Assembly (NCBI GenBank): GCA_023101725.1
Contig: JALJCO010013417.1
Coordinates: forward strand, 35,001-99,000
Length of the DNA: 64,000 nt
Direction of reading: 5' to 3'
Source of the DNA: Atherinomorus stipes
Lineage: Eukaryota > Chordata > Actinopteri > Atheriniformes > Atherinidae
Shown in pieces: positions 1 through 26,969 of the stretch (position 1 is the stretch's first letter; each line of letters begins with the position of its first letter). The notes beneath the pieces were generated by a model, which made no database searches, was not told the origin of the DNA, and worked only from the letters and a program-made list of their open reading frames with translations. The translations under genes were made by a program, and so were the position numbers.

Positions 1-528
1 TCAACAAGCTAGTAAACGCTTAGAAATATATCCAGGGATCAAAATAGAAGAAAGACAGGTAGAGAAGCCGTCTGTGTGCTGTGGGTGTTGAACTTTATGA
101 TGCCACTAGGGGGAGCCCCGAGCTGAAGTTACTGAGTTCTGCTTGAACTAGCTGGAAAGTTTTCAGAAGCTTCCGAATGAATTGATGTAGAGCTTTCTGG
201 TTCTGGTTCAGGGCACACAAACTCAGTTTTAAGATGACTGCATTTCAGACGTCTATTCTTTTCTGTCCTCTCTGGGACGCTTTCATTTAATTACCGTACG
301 GTCTTCTTCCGCTTATCCGGGATCGGGCCGCGGGGGCAGCTGCCTAAGCAGGTTTAAAACCTGCGACAGACTGGCCACCTGTCCAGATGTACCTGCCTCC
401 TGCCCGATATTAGCTGGGATAGACTCCAGAAACCCGACCTGAACTGGATAATCATGAATCAATTATCAAAGTTTGCTTTTATCACATTCATTTTTTTATG
501 CATTAATTCATTTATTTCTGTGTATGTA
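1..528. other. AGL intron, with a repeat fragment near 293-440
   Basis: No exon is visible. Positions about 293-440 resemble common fish interspersed repeats (CCGCTTATCCGGGATCGG near 310, and the reverse of CCAGTTCAGG near 440). The remainder is not recognised. Confidence 0.4.
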
Positions 529-914
529 CAGATCTGGGCATGATAAAGTTCCTCTTTTTTCTGCCAGAAGTGGTGCAGTGGTAGTGCAGTAATGCTGCAC
601 TATCACTGGCTGAATGATTTGTCCTGCAAATGCGTCATCACGTATGGTGTCCAAACTTGGCGTGTGGAAACGTCCTTGTTCCAGGCGTTCATTTATGCTC
701 TGAAATCGTTTCCCCTGGTACACAGATGTTTCTCTGTGCGACTGAATTAGCAGACAAGTGGCTGGTAAGTGGCTGGTTAGTGGCTGATAAGCGGCTGGTA
801 AGTGGCTGGTTAGTGGCTGGTAAGTGGCTGGTAAGCGGCTGGTAAGTGGCTGGTTAGTGGCTGGTAAGCGGCTGGCAGTCGGCTGAAAGGGGAACTTTTT
901 CATGCCCAGATCTG
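529..914. mobile_element. Non-autonomous hAT-like element carrying an 11-bp minisatellite
   Basis: The terminal inverted repeats are CAGATCTGGGCATGATAAAG at the left and its complement ending CATGCCCAGATCTG at 914. They are flanked by a perfect 8-bp duplication TGTATGTA (521-528 and 915-922). The 8-bp duplication and CA..TG ends fit hAT. There is no transposase. Confidence 0.85.
755..884 (+). repeat. 11-bp minisatellite (ctggtaagtgg), about 11 copies
   Basis: Tandem CTGGTAAGTGG, CTGGTTAGTGG and CTGGTAAGCGG units lie entirely inside the 529-914 element. Confidence 0.92.
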
Positions 915-1404
915 TGTATGTATTTATTCATTCATATGCAGCTTGTTTAACGACTGTTGCATGTTCACCAGTGTTGCACGTTTATGCTTCACTTCCCTCA
1001 GTTTAAATCAACAGTCTGCATTTACAGTTCACCATTTTCTTTTGAACTTGTTGGAAGTTTAGTTCAGTTTTACGGCTGTTATATCACGGTCAGTGAACAT
1101 TCTAATGCCAGCTGGTGGGGACTATTTTTGGAGGTGCTGTGTTGTTTAGGATTTGAAAAATAAGTTGCACATTGGAGAACACTAGCAAACTGTCAAAGTT
1201 TGAACGTGTTTTATTTTCTTAAAGGGGAAGTTTGTTTTTCCAACCTGGACCTCTTTTCCAGCATGAATCCGTTCATTTCCTCATCCAGACAGTTTTGGTG
1301 GAACTTAAATTCCTTCAGCAGATATTTAGATCCACTCCAGATCAGCGTATGTCCCATATGATGGCAGTGATGCTGCAGCCTCATGGAGCCTCTAAATAAT
1401 CATT
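915..1404. other. AGL intron, nothing recognised
   Basis: AT-rich intronic sequence. I see no exon, RNA gene or transposon end here. Confidence 0.5.
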
Positions 1405-1672
1405 ATATGCCACAAACTCCTTCATCTCACCAATGTTTGTTACCAAACATTAGGCGGACCCCCCATGAGCTCCAAGCGGCTTTCTTTTTGTGGTGATTCG
1501 TCCATATTTACAGTCATTTACTTGCTATGATGTTGCATAACAGTGACATCATCAAAGCCGCCGCAGTAAAAACGTCTGTGAATAAGGACGGATCACCACA
1601 AAAAAGGGAGGTCCGACCAATGTTTGGTAACAAATCACTGGTGAAATGAAGGAGTTTGTGGCATAAATGATG
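1405..1672. repeat. Imperfect inverted repeat (hairpin) upstream of AGL exon a
   Basis: The left arm, about 1412-1505 (atgccacaaactccttcat through tttgtggtgattcgtcc), is complementary to about 1590-1670. The loop is about 85 nt. The base of the hairpin is about 65 nt upstream of the 1737 acceptor. It is probably a foldback MITE. Confidence 0.75.
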
Positions 1673-1736
1673 TGCTGAGAAAGACCTCCAGCTGAAATAC
1701 GAGCATCCACCTCTGCTCTTCCTCGTCTTCCTCCAG

Positions 1737-17409
<15,673 letters not shown>

Positions 17410-18015
17410 AGCAGACGCCTCCGTGAAGACTTCCTCCGGACTCCGGGAGGACCCGTGTCCCTGCAGAACCCGTGTCCCTGCAGGACCCGTGTCCCTGCAG
17501 AACCCGTGTCCCTGCAGGACCCGGATCAGATGTGTCTGCGTTAATCCAGAATAATCCTCACTGAAGCGCCGCCGAGTCACCTCTCCGCACCAGCGCCTCC
17601 TCTCTGTCTGTAGCATCACTTGGTAACCGTGGCAACAGCATTGCCGCCCTGAAGAAAAGCCGTGAAATTTTGGCTTCAGTGAGGTTTCTTCCTCCTTCCT
17701 GACACAGATCAGTCTTCCACCTCAGTTTCTCCACAAGCCTTAAACGTAGCTCCTAGTGTTCTGGTCTGTCCTGGTCCTGGTCCCGGTCCTGGTCCTGGTC
17801 CGGTCCTAATGTCAGTGTTGTGTTCAAGTTCAGAGGAACTGCTGTGTTTCTGTCACCATCGTCATCATCGCTCATGTAGCATGAGCGTAGTTTCACCAGC
17901 AGGTTCTCCTCCTGAACGTCATCACCAGCTCTCGTCTGTCCGTCTGTCTGTCATGTTGCTGTAGTTTCAACTGTAGGCAAAGAAATGCTGAATAAACGCA
18001 AAGCTGCCACCTCTT
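17410..18015 (+). other. agl: AGL 3'UTR
   Basis: This sequence follows the AGL stop and ends near the AATAAA hexamer at 17991-17996. It holds a 17-bp tandem repeat (about 4.3 copies, 17451-17523, core acccgtgtccctgcag) and a short GGTCCT-type repeat near 17760-17810. The exact cleavage site cannot be fixed from sequence alone. Confidence 0.75.
17991..17996 (+). terminator. agl: AGL polyadenylation signal AATAAA
   Basis: A canonical AATAAA lies 582 nt after the AGL stop. It is followed by a GT/CT-rich stretch at about 18005-18040 suitable as a downstream element. Confidence 0.7.
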
Positions 18016-18841
18016 CCTCCTCTTCTGTGTTCGTGTTCAGGACATGCCATCACAAACACACTCCTACATGAAAATGTGCTGTTGTGGAAACCTGCTGAGA
18101 GATCCTCCAGTCCTGAAGATGTTCACACGCTGGGACGGGGGTCTGCAACCTGTGGCTGTTTGGGCTCTCACGATGGCTCAATAGCTCTGATTAAAAATAA
18201 TAAACAACCAACTAATGTTTTTAAATACCAGCATATACATACACACATAACATGTGCAGGTTTTAGCAGGTGTTTTGCCTGGAAGAATGGCGTTAAATTT
18301 CCAACATGACACTAAAATTACCAGTAATTTTAAAATTGGTTTCTCTTGTCATTAGCTTGGAAATGGTGTCCCCCCCCCCACACACACATAATTTCCCACC
18401 AATATGTACATTTCATTTATTAATTTATCAGTTGAATCCCATTGAAGAAAATGTATTTATCCTCTTTTTACAAGTTTTTTTTTTTATTTCAAAACCTAAA
18501 AGTGGAAATAAAACTGATTTCTTTAAAATGACAGAAAATTTTCTACAGAAAGTATTTACCAAAAATAAGTCGCTTTTTTCAGAAGGATATGGAACATTTG
18601 CGGCTCTTTTTTTTTTTTTTTGTTTATTAAATTTTTTAACATGACAAGTCAGTAACAGCAGTAAAGAAAACGTTGAACTCAAAGACGGTCACAGTAGAAA
18701 AAAAGGAAAACAAACAAAATGACAATTATCAGAAATCACTGTTAAAACTATGGACAACACATAGAAATCAGGAATAAAAGGCCACAAAAACAGGAACTAA
18801 ACAAACAAAACAAAAAAGAAAGAAATGAATATTTACACATA

Positions 18842-20461
18842 TACAGTTGGTACGGAAAGTATTCAGACCCCTTTTAACTTTTCACTCTTTGTTTCATTGC
18901 AGCCATTTGCTAAAATCAAAAAAGTTCATGTTATTTCTCATTAATGTCACTCAGCTCCCCATCTTGACAGAAAAAAAACTGAAATGTAGAAATTTTAGCA
19001 AATTTATTAAAAAGAAAAAACTGAAATATCACATTGTCATAAGTTTTCAGACCCTTTGCAGTGACACTCATATTTAACTCACAGATTGTCCATTCCTTCT
19101 GACCCTCTTTGAGATGGTTCTACTCCTTCATTGGAGTCCAGCTGTGTTTAATTAAACTGATTGGACTTGATTAGGAAAGACACACACCTGTCTATATAAG
19201 AGCTTCCAGCTCACAGTGCATGTCAGAACAAATGAGGATCATGAGGTGGAAGGAACTGTCCAAGGAGCTCAGAGACAGAATTGTGGTGAGACACAGATCT
19301 GGACAAGGTTACAAAAGAGTTTCTGCAGCACTAAAGGTTCCTAAGAGCACGGTGGCCTTCATAGTCCTTACATGGAAGAAGTTTGGGACGACCAGAACTC
19401 TTCCTAGACCCGGCCGTCCAGCCAAACTGAGCAATGGTGGGAGAAGAGCCTTGGTGAGAGAGTAAAGAAGAAGCCAAAGATCACTGTGGCTGAGCTCCAG
19501 AGATGCAGTAGGGAGATGGAGAAAGTTCCACAAAGTCAGTATCACTGCAGCCTCCACCAGTCGGGGCTTTATGGCAGAGTGGCCCAATGGAAGCCTCTCC
19601 TCAGTGCAGACATATGAAAGCCCGCATAGAGTTTGTAAAAAACACATGAAGGACTCCCAGACTGAGAGAAATAAGATTCTCTGGTCTGATGAGACCAAGA
19701 TTGAACTTTTTGGAGTTAATTCTAAGTGGTATGTGAGGAGAAAACCAGGCACTGCTCATCACCTGCCCAATACCATCCCAACAGTGAAGCACGGTGGTGG
19801 CAGCATCATGCTATGGGGGTGTTTTTCAGCTGCAGGGACAGGACAACTGGTTGCAGTTGAAGGAAAGATGAATGCAGCCAAGTACAGAGATATTCTGGAA
19901 GAAAACCTCTTCCAGAGTTCAGGAGCTCAGACTGGACCGAAGGTTCACCTTCCAACAAGACAATGACCCTCACACACAGCTGAAATAACAAAGGAGTGGA
20001 TCAGAACAACTCTGGACCATTCTGGACCGGCCCAGCCAGAACCCTGACTTAAACCCAACTGAGCATTTCTGAGAGACCTGAAAATGGCTGAACACCACCG
20101 TTCACCATCCAACCTGACAGAACTGGAGAGGATCTGCAAGAAGAACCAGAAGATCCCAAATCCAGGTGTGAAACACTTGTTGCATCATTCCCAAGAAGAC
20201 TCATGGCTGTACCAGCTCAGAAGTACTTCTACTCAGTACTGAGTGAAGGGTCTGAATACTTCTGACCATGTGATATTTCAGTTTTTCTCTTTTAATAACT
20301 TTGCAAAAATTTCTACATTTCTGTTTTTTTTTCTGTCAAGATGGGGTGCTGAGTGACATTAATGAGAAATAAAATTAACTTTTTGGATTTTAGCAAATGG
20401 CTGCAATGAAACAAAGTATGAAAAGTTTAAAGGGGTCTGAATACTTTCTGTACCCACTGTA
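18842..20461 (+). mobile_element. Tc1-like element with about 210-bp inverted repeats
   Basis: The ends are TAcagttggtacggaaagta and tactttctgtacccactgTA. Each IR has outer and inner agtattcagaccc-type direct repeats (18860 and about 19045; about 20250 and 20440). It inserted into a TA inside a hAT-like element. The transposase inside is broken. Confidence 0.88.
19220..20210 (+). pseudogene. Tc1-like transposase, broken
   Basis: The ATG at 19220 starts MSEQMRIMRWKELSKELRDR and a paired-type DNA-binding region (KVPKSTVAFIV, RPGRPAKLS). The frame breaks near 19465. The DDE core resumes at [20 protein letters not shown] (about 19673), then [17 protein letters not shown], a QQDNDP-type second motif near 19958 in another frame, and DLNPTEHF near 20050 followed by a stop. 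It is not functional. Confidence 0.85.
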
Positions 20462-20772
20462 TATATAGTATATATATATGTATAGAAACATTTGCGGCTC
20501 TAATCGACTTTTATTGAGCTGGGTTGAGGCAAAAAGCGGCTCTTTAAGTTTGTAAAGGTTGCAGACCCCCGCACGAGGAAGCAGGACTCCTAACGCACTC
20601 CTCGGCCCGGGTCCAGTTGTTCACAAGTGATCTGCTGGATAACGGATTGGATCAAATCCTGAGAATGGGCTTTTCAAAAGAAAAAATGGCTTACGGATTT
20701 GGATCCGATCAGTAAACCAGTCCTGGTTTTGGTCCCACTCAAACCTTTAGTTTGGGTTTTTCAGAATTTTGG

Positions 20773-21055
20773 AGAGGGACCCAACTGCAGTCACAGTACG
20801 TCGCCATATATCCAATCCACACCGGAAGTCCCAATCGGAAGTTTCTTTTTCATGTTACTTACTAAAATCTAACCCTGACCCTTCTCCTAACCTTAACCAC
20901 CCGACTACACCGTACACATCTGTTTGCAAGCTGCAGATAGTTACTGTTGGCGGTATTTAACTAACTTCCGCATGAGACTTCCTGTATGGATTGGGCGTAT
21001 GGCGGCGCCCTTGTTGGTCATTGTAACTGCAGTTAGGTACTCCTGGAATGTTGTA
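20773..21055 (+). mobile_element. MITE family member, copy A (opposite orientation to 29558-29822)
   Basis: It runs from gggacccaactgcagtcaca to gtaactgcagttaggtactc, with inverted ends around ctgcagt. The internal ccaatccacaccggaagt block and the tagttactgttggcgg block are found inverted at 29558-29822. Confidence 0.75.
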
Positions 21056-21510
21056 GGACTGCAATCACTTTGATCCAGAAATGATGGATTAAACTGGACC
21101 CAGAAGTAGATGGATCCAGTCTGGACTTTAGACCCAGAATGTAACCGAACCTGAACATCAGGAACTCTTCAGCTGGATCGTGCAGGGCAGCTATTAAACC
21201 CTGTTTATCCGTAAGCTTTTATTTCCAATTTTTCGACCATCAGGCTAACAGGATAAGCTAGGCTACAGCTAAATATATATAAAACACCCCCAGTTTTTTT
21301 ACTCAGTTCTACTTGTTGCTCCTTACAAACACCACCAGTCAAAAGTTTGGGGAAAGTCTACCTCAAGTCGATAATTTCACAATATTTATTCAAATAAGAA
21401 GGAAACAAAAAAATTACGGTCTCAGAAGAACAAAGTCCCATTGAGAAAATGGAACTATCCTCTTTTTTTGGGGGGGGGGGGGGGGGGGTAGTTTTTATGT
21501 TTGGTTTTGT

Positions 21511-21580
21511 ACAGAAGAAGATTAGGGCCACTGAAGAAAAAAAATTCTGAGAAAAGTCAGAATTTTGACTTTTTTCCATA
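21511..21580. mobile_element. Hairpin MITE (GAAGAGGATTAGGGCCACT family), truncated copy 3
   Basis: gtacagaagaagattagggc then ctgagaaaagtcagaatt. Only the left arm is present. It lies next to a G run of about 18 at 21471-21488. Confidence 0.7.
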
Positions 21581-21899
21581 ATGTATATTCAGGGAGTGCA
21601 GAATTATTAGGCAAATGAGTATTTTGACCACATCCTCCTCTTTATGCATGTTGTCTTACTCCAAGCTGTAGAGGCCCAAAGCTACTACCAATTAAGCATA
21701 TCAGCTGATGTGCATCTCTGTAATGAGAAGGGTTGTGGTCTAATGACATCATCACCCTATATCAGGTGTATTAGGCAAACAGAATTATTAGGCAACTTAA
21801 CAATAAACAAATATATACCCATTTCAATGATTTATTTTCACCAGGGAAACCAATATAACAGCTCAACATTCACAAATATACATTTCTGACATTCAAAGA

Positions 21900-22400
21900 C
21901 TAATCAGTGAGCAATATCTCCACCTTTCTTTGCAAGGACACTCAAAAGCTGCCATCCATGGATCCTGTCAGTGCTTTGATCTGTTCACCATCAACATTGC
22001 GTGCAGCAGCAACCACAGCCTCCCAGACACTGTTCAGAGAGGTGGACTGTTTTCCCTCCTTGTAAATCTCACATTTGATGAGGGACCACAGGTTCTCTAT
22101 GGGGTTCAGATCAGGTGAACAAGGAGGCCATGTCATTAGTTTTTCTTCTTTTAGACCCTTTCTTGCAGCCACGCTGTGGAGTACTTGGATGCGTGTGATG
22201 GAGCATTGTCCTGCATGAAAATCAGGTTTTTCTTGAAGGATGCGGACTTCTTCCTGTACCACTGCTTGAAGAAGGTGTCTTCCAGAAACTGGCAGTAGGA
22301 CTGGGAGTTGAGCTGGACTCCATCCTCAACCCGAAAAGGCCCCACAAGCTCATCTTTGATGATACCAGCCCATACCAGTACCCCACCTCCACCTTGCTGG
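21900..22400 (-). pseudogene. Tc1-like transposase C-terminal half, frameshifted
   Basis: The minus strand reads VGPFRVEDGVQLNSQSYCQF, LIFMQDNAPSHASK (second catalytic Asp), then in a shifted frame [20 protein letters not shown] (third acidic residue). The frameshift lies near 22160-22190. The N-terminal DNA-binding half is absent. Confidence 0.85.
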
Positions 22401-22742
22401 CGTCTGAGTGGGACTGGAGCTCTCTGGCCTTTACCGATCCAGCCACGGGCCCATCCATCTGGCCCATACCAGTAACCCACCTCGACCTTGCTTCCGTCTG
22501 AATGGGCCTGGAGCTCTCTGGCCTTTACCGATCCAGCCACGGGCCCATCCATCTGGCCCATACCAGTACCCCACCTCCACCTTGCTGGCGTCTGAGTGGG
22601 ACTGGAGCTCTCTGGCCTTTACCGATCCAGCCACGGGCCCATCCATCTGGCCCATACCAGTACCCCACCTCCACCTTGCTGGCGTCTGAGTGGGACTGGA
22701 GCTCTCTGGCCTTTACCGATCCAGCCACGGGCCCATCCAGTT
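22371..22742 (-). repeat. 94-bp tandem repeat inside the transposase sequence, about 4 copies
   Basis: Four near-identical 94-bp blocks (cataccagtaccccacctcc ... gcccatccatctggcc) lie end to end. The third differs slightly. Since 94 is not a multiple of 3, the blocks read in different frames. Confidence 0.93.
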
Positions 22743-22939
22743 TCATCCGGATTAAAGGGGAAGTTCCGGATTTTTGACATAGGACCTCATTCTGGAGTGA
22801 GCCGGGGTCCTGCTTATCACTGGAGACAGTTTCATCTGATTTCATCTCATATTCTTGTTAGCGGTGGTCCCCCATGCTAATGCTACCATAAGCCAATAGG
22901 AATCTGCCATTAATAACAATCATATCCACTCCACAGAAC

Positions 22940-23373
22940 CAGTGGCGGAGCCAGAAATTTTTCACTGGGGTGGCCAGGGAGAGACCATTACTCACATAGG
23001 GGTGGCCATAGGTATACCTCAGAGCGCATGTATATATATACATATATACTATCTTTATACATCCAGCTCTATGGGGTAGCTAGTGTGTAAAATAAGAAGG
23101 GAAAGTGGTTTTGAAGCAGTTTTGGGCCTCCCCTGTGAAGCAGAAGTTTTCTTTCCCAAATTACAATATCTCAGCAAGAAAAGCTTAAAGTGAGATTTTC
23201 CAACTTCTGCATGTCTCATTTTAAAAATTCCAACTGTATGGGGTAGTTCGTGTCTAAAATAAGAAGGAAAAGTGGTTTGGAAGCAGCTTGGGATCTCTGT
23301 AACTGCTTGAGTGTTGCCCGGTTAAAGCGTGGGGGTGGCCAGTGATTGGGCCGTCCCCGTAGCTCCGCCCCTG
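22940..23373. mobile_element. Non-autonomous hAT-like element with 8-bp duplication
   Basis: The ends cagtggcggagccag and gtagctccgcccctg are flanked by perfect CACAGAAC at 22932-22939 and 23374-23381. Inside, a ctatggggtag...gtgtaaaataagaaggga block is partly duplicated (23070 and 23235). Confidence 0.88.
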
Positions 23374-23489
23374 CACAGAACACCCGAGGAAATCAGTTAT
23401 AACACAAGACTATCTGTGGAAATGTGTGTAACAAGATAATGTTACAAATGAAACTTACCTGCATCACAAATCACACGTTACATTTAGAG

Positions 23490-24180
23490 CAGGGGTGTCC
23501 AAATTCTTTACACGGAGGGCCGAAAATGACCCGGGGTGGATGGTGGTGGGCCAAAACTAAAAACTCATGTTGTAGTGGATGAAATGAAATATGCCTAGAC
23601 TGTAACATAACTGTCCCAAATAAAAGCTTATGCAAAGTAACATGGAAAATAAATAACCCTACGTTTTTATTTTGTTTACAGCCTTAAATTACGTCACATC
23701 CAGATGGGTCTTAAAAACATTTGGTAAAACGTCAATTCAAATCTCCACAAGACTAAAAATATATAGATGAAGATTATACTCCTTTAAAAACATGCTGCTT
23801 GCATTTTAGGTATACTGCTCTAAAATCAATTTCTGTAAATAAAAGTAATGTTTCTGGCGACTTTTAGGCTTTCCCTTGTCAGTGTGCTTTCACGGTCTAT
23901 CTCTGACATTTGACTCCAGCGTCCTCCATTATTCTCTGATTGTGGGCTTTCAGACATGGTCTGATAAATGAACAGTTCCACCCCTTCCCACAATGTACAG
24001 CAATGATCATTTGTGGTCAGCAGGGGAAGTGCAACAATGAATAAACATTATTTTATCAAGATTAACTTTTCACATTGCTCCTAAAATCATCATTTTGAAA
24101 AGAATGACACTTTGCAGTGGGCCGAAAACAGTCACTTGCAGGCCAACTTTGGCCCCCGGGCCCCAAATTGGACAGCCCTG
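23490..24180. mobile_element. Non-autonomous hAT-like (Charlie-type ends) element with 8-bp duplication
   Basis: The ends caggggtgtccaaat and aattggacagccctg are flanked by perfect ATTTAGAG at 23482-23489 and 24181-24188. It is 691 bp with no coding sequence. Confidence 0.9.
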
Positions 24181-24188
24181 ATTTAGAG

Positions 24189-25680
24189 GAACTAGTTTCT
24201 CACCAGCAGCGGAATGATATGTTGCTTTCAGGTGGTAGGACAGGAGAGCGATGCGGTTCCAAACAAACGGAAGCGCCACAACCTTCGCTCATTTTCAGCA
24301 GCTTCTTAGTTTACAGCAGTAAGAACAGTGAGGGGCAACGTGGTTTATATGTTCAGACCAAAAGCGGCAAAGACGCCCGAGGCGGAGCGACAAACAGGAC
24401 GGCGACCAAAGCAGAAAATACTTTTGCCGCTTCGCTCGCTCCTCACGTGACTGGTGTTGAAGCTAAATCACGATGGGCATTTAAAGGGGCCGCACAGCAG
24501 GCACGGTGCTTATGAAAAAATCCTTTTATGGAGGAAGCGGGGGCAATTGGATGAGGCGGTTAGCAAATGAAATGAATTCCTGTTCATAAATGTTATTATT
24601 ACATCATTATGGAGAGTATTTTGTTTCTTTATCATTTAATCAAATAAAAAAGATTTGAAACCAAAAAAGAGATTTTAAAGCAAAAAAGTAAGTAGCAATC
24701 AAAAACAAATTTTTTTTTTGAGAACAAAACAAAACAGGTTGCATTTGAAAAATAAAAATATGAAACAGAATATTTCTTCAACTTTAATCAAAAATAATGT
24801 TTGAAATAAGAAACAACTATTTTGTTAATGAATCAGTCCTTTTTTATTTCAAGTTTAAAAAAAATTGGTTGCAAATCAGTCTTCTTTGCTTTCAAGTTAA
24901 AAACTTTTGGTTGCAAATCCTAAAGTTTTGCTTGCGAAGTCAAGTGCACTTGATGGGCGGGGCCTACGCTGGTGGATGAGAGACGTGTTTCTATTGGTTG
25001 GTGTGACCTGGTGGATGAGTTTGGCTCCAGCCTTCCACATCACAGTCTTTTCTCATGTGCTGTGCTGCTTGGAGCTAAGTTGTTAGCCTGTAGCTCTGCA
25101 ACGTTTCCCATAAATAATGAATTGCGCTAAATATGGTTGGCTACAGCTGCTGTACATTCACATCATCACCACAATGAATTATAACGCTCGGCTGCTGCAA
25201 ACACTGATTATCAGCGACATGGCGTCTCTGCTGGTCACGGTCTGAGCTCAGTAGCCTCTGACCGGCCGCTCAGCTTTCACCGGCCTGTTGAGAGACGGTT
25301 GCGCGACACCGGCGGTGAGAGAGAGACACCCTGTGGGAGCGGTGCGTTTGAGGACCATCTCTCTTCAGTTAGGAACTTTCTTTTAGGTCGACCTGGGAAC
25401 ATTAACCGCTGAATATGGTGCCAGTTATAGCGCATCCCGTTCTCACTACAGCTGTTCCAGCATCAACAAACACACGTGGCAAATAATTTTACACACTGAC
25501 GCATTTCTAACCAGCCAGCATTCCTGCTTTATTCATCTTTTGGTGGTAAGTTTCATATTGGACCACTTCTTCTTGACCCATTGGCTAAAGAATTGTGATG
25601 TTGCTATCGGATGTGGGCTATTATTAAATTTCATAGCTAATAAAACGAATAAACCATATAAACCTACATTGAGACTTTTA
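24189..25680. other. Intergenic, nothing firmly recognised
   Basis: It includes A/T-rich loosely palindromic sequence (24650-24930, aaccaaaaaa...ttggttgc) and unique-looking sequence to 25680. No supported gene is seen. Confidence 0.4.
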
Positions 25681-25902
25681 TTAATATCTCAGCCGGTCGT
25701 TCACACAGGGTGAGGCTGACTGATCCTCTTCCATGCAGCGTTTTTGTTCACGTTCTCTGACTCCGGTTTTTAAGCTGCCAAACACCTCTTTAATCTTTCT
25801 CACCTCACAAATGAGGAATTCTGTCTTGATCCCCCAAAAGTTTCTTTTTTGGCAGAATCTCTCCTCTCCGCGGTTCAACCTCGCCGGGTGAAGCCTCATC
25901 AT
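25681..25902 (-). pseudogene. Myb/SANT-like (NAIF1-type) fragment, probably a Harbinger accessory remnant
   Basis: The minus strand reads KRNFWGIKTEFLICEVRKIK then EVFGSLKTGVREREQKRCME. It resembles the N-terminal Myb-like domain of NAIF1-type Harbinger accessory proteins (pattern RNF-x5-E-x5-EV-x5-LFGSL). It is cut off after about 73 residues. The assignment is from memory of the motif. Confidence 0.5.
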
Positions 25903-25929
25903 TATGCATGTTTAAGGGCGTAACCGTGG

Positions 25930-26110
25930 GCGTGACATTTAAATGACGATAAATTTCAGCTGTGGAATTTATCAAGACTGTTTTGTTCGTACGACGAGAT
26001 TGGACCGATACGAACGTTTTACTAAATCACACGTGGGTCCAATCGTACGACCATTTTTACGATCAGATGTGCGACCATTTCGACGATCGTTTGATAAATG
26101 AGGGCCACTG
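25930..26110. repeat. Probable Harbinger-type terminus with repeated CGTACGAC/ACGATC motifs
   Basis: Short inverted and direct repeats (cgtacgacgag, cgtacgacc, acgatcag, acgatcg) end in gataaatgagggcc, a sequence common at ends of fish Harbinger-like elements. The opposite end was not found. Confidence 0.4.
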
Positions 26111-26398
26111 AACATATAGCCTACCGAAATATGCGGTCATATCACTCTTTGCCGGAAAAAGCCTATTCTGACACAACTACTTGCATACATCTTTGATAAC
26201 TGTGCTGTTCTGTAAACACCATAAAGGGACAACTGAGGAAACTCATCGAATGGCGGGGGGGAAATGTTAATTTGTTCAGTGGCCGGCAGAATTCTGCTGC
26301 TACAGGATGGGAGTGAGTCTAAACTATGCTTATGTGTAGAAATGTAGCCAGTCTAAGCCAATGGAAATGTAACACATCATTCTGTACTATCATTGCAG

Positions 26399-26962
26399 GA
26401 AATTTGTGACCACTTCTGGCCTGAAAGTAACCGCCAAACAGGCCAGAAAGAAGTGGAGCAATCTTCAAGAAATACAAGGTGGTATTCATTCATCCTACAA
26501 CCGGACATGATTAACCTAACCTGAAAAGAACTAAATTGATCACTCTGCATTGTTTAGGAGCTCCGTGACCCCCCCATGGGGAAAGGCGCTGAGCCTGGGA
26601 CCCTAACCGCTGCCACCTGGCGGTGGTACGGGGAAATGGATGCTGTCTGCCAGGGGCAACATTCCATCAACCCGCCCCTGGTAGTGGCATCCAGCACCTC
26701 TGCTACTGCAGGTGGCATTATTGTGGCCCCAGCAGGTGCTTCCTCACGCTCTGCCCCTCCTGCTCCCTCCAAGCTCGGCCCTTCACAAAGGGGCAGGAAA
26801 CGGCCGGCCGAAGCGATGTTGGCTTTTCTTAAAGAGCAGGCAGACAGAGATGATGCTGCCACACAGGAGGCCATAGCAAAAGAAGAGAGGAGGGAGCAGG
26901 CAGCAGCCGAGAGATCGGAGTGTTTTTTGTCTTTGCTTGAAAAGTTTGTTAATAAAGATTGA
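26399..26962 (+). CDS. Harbinger Myb/SANT-like accessory protein (partial)
   Basis: PIF/Harbinger elements encode a Myb/SANT-like DNA-binding protein that helps bring the transposase to DNA. Exon 26399-26478 (acceptor TTGCAG) reads KFVTTSGLKVTAKQARKKWS then NLQEIQ, the last helix of the domain. A second exon from 26558 (acceptor TGTTTAG) reads ELRDPPMGKGAEPGTLTAAT, then WRWYGEMDAVCQ, a Ser/Ala/Pro-rich linker and a charged, coiled-coil-like tail ending at TGA 26960-26962. The phases of the two exons do not match as called, so either a border differs or it is a pseudogene. The N-terminal exon was not found. It faces the transposase gene tail to tail. Confidence 0.65.
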
Positions 26963-26969
26963 TTTAGTT

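Larger units (their letters stand above)
18136..20571. mobile_element. hAT-like element split by a Tc1 insertion
   Basis: The ends cgggggtctgcaacc and ggttgcagacccccg are in the same family as 10773-11349. The internal gcggctct segments at 18600 and 20495 are separated by the Tc1 element 18842-20461. Flanking octamers match only in part, so the duplication has decayed. The element starts about 120 bp after the AGL 3'UTR. Confidence 0.72.
21599..22745 (-). mobile_element. Tc1-like element, 5'-truncated, with internal 94-bp expansion
   Basis: The intact end agggagtgcagaattattag is at 21600, with subterminal repeats of attattaggcaa. The minus-strand transposase 3' half is inside. It stops abruptly at about 22740 within the 94-bp repeat and no partner end is seen. 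Confidence 0.8.
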
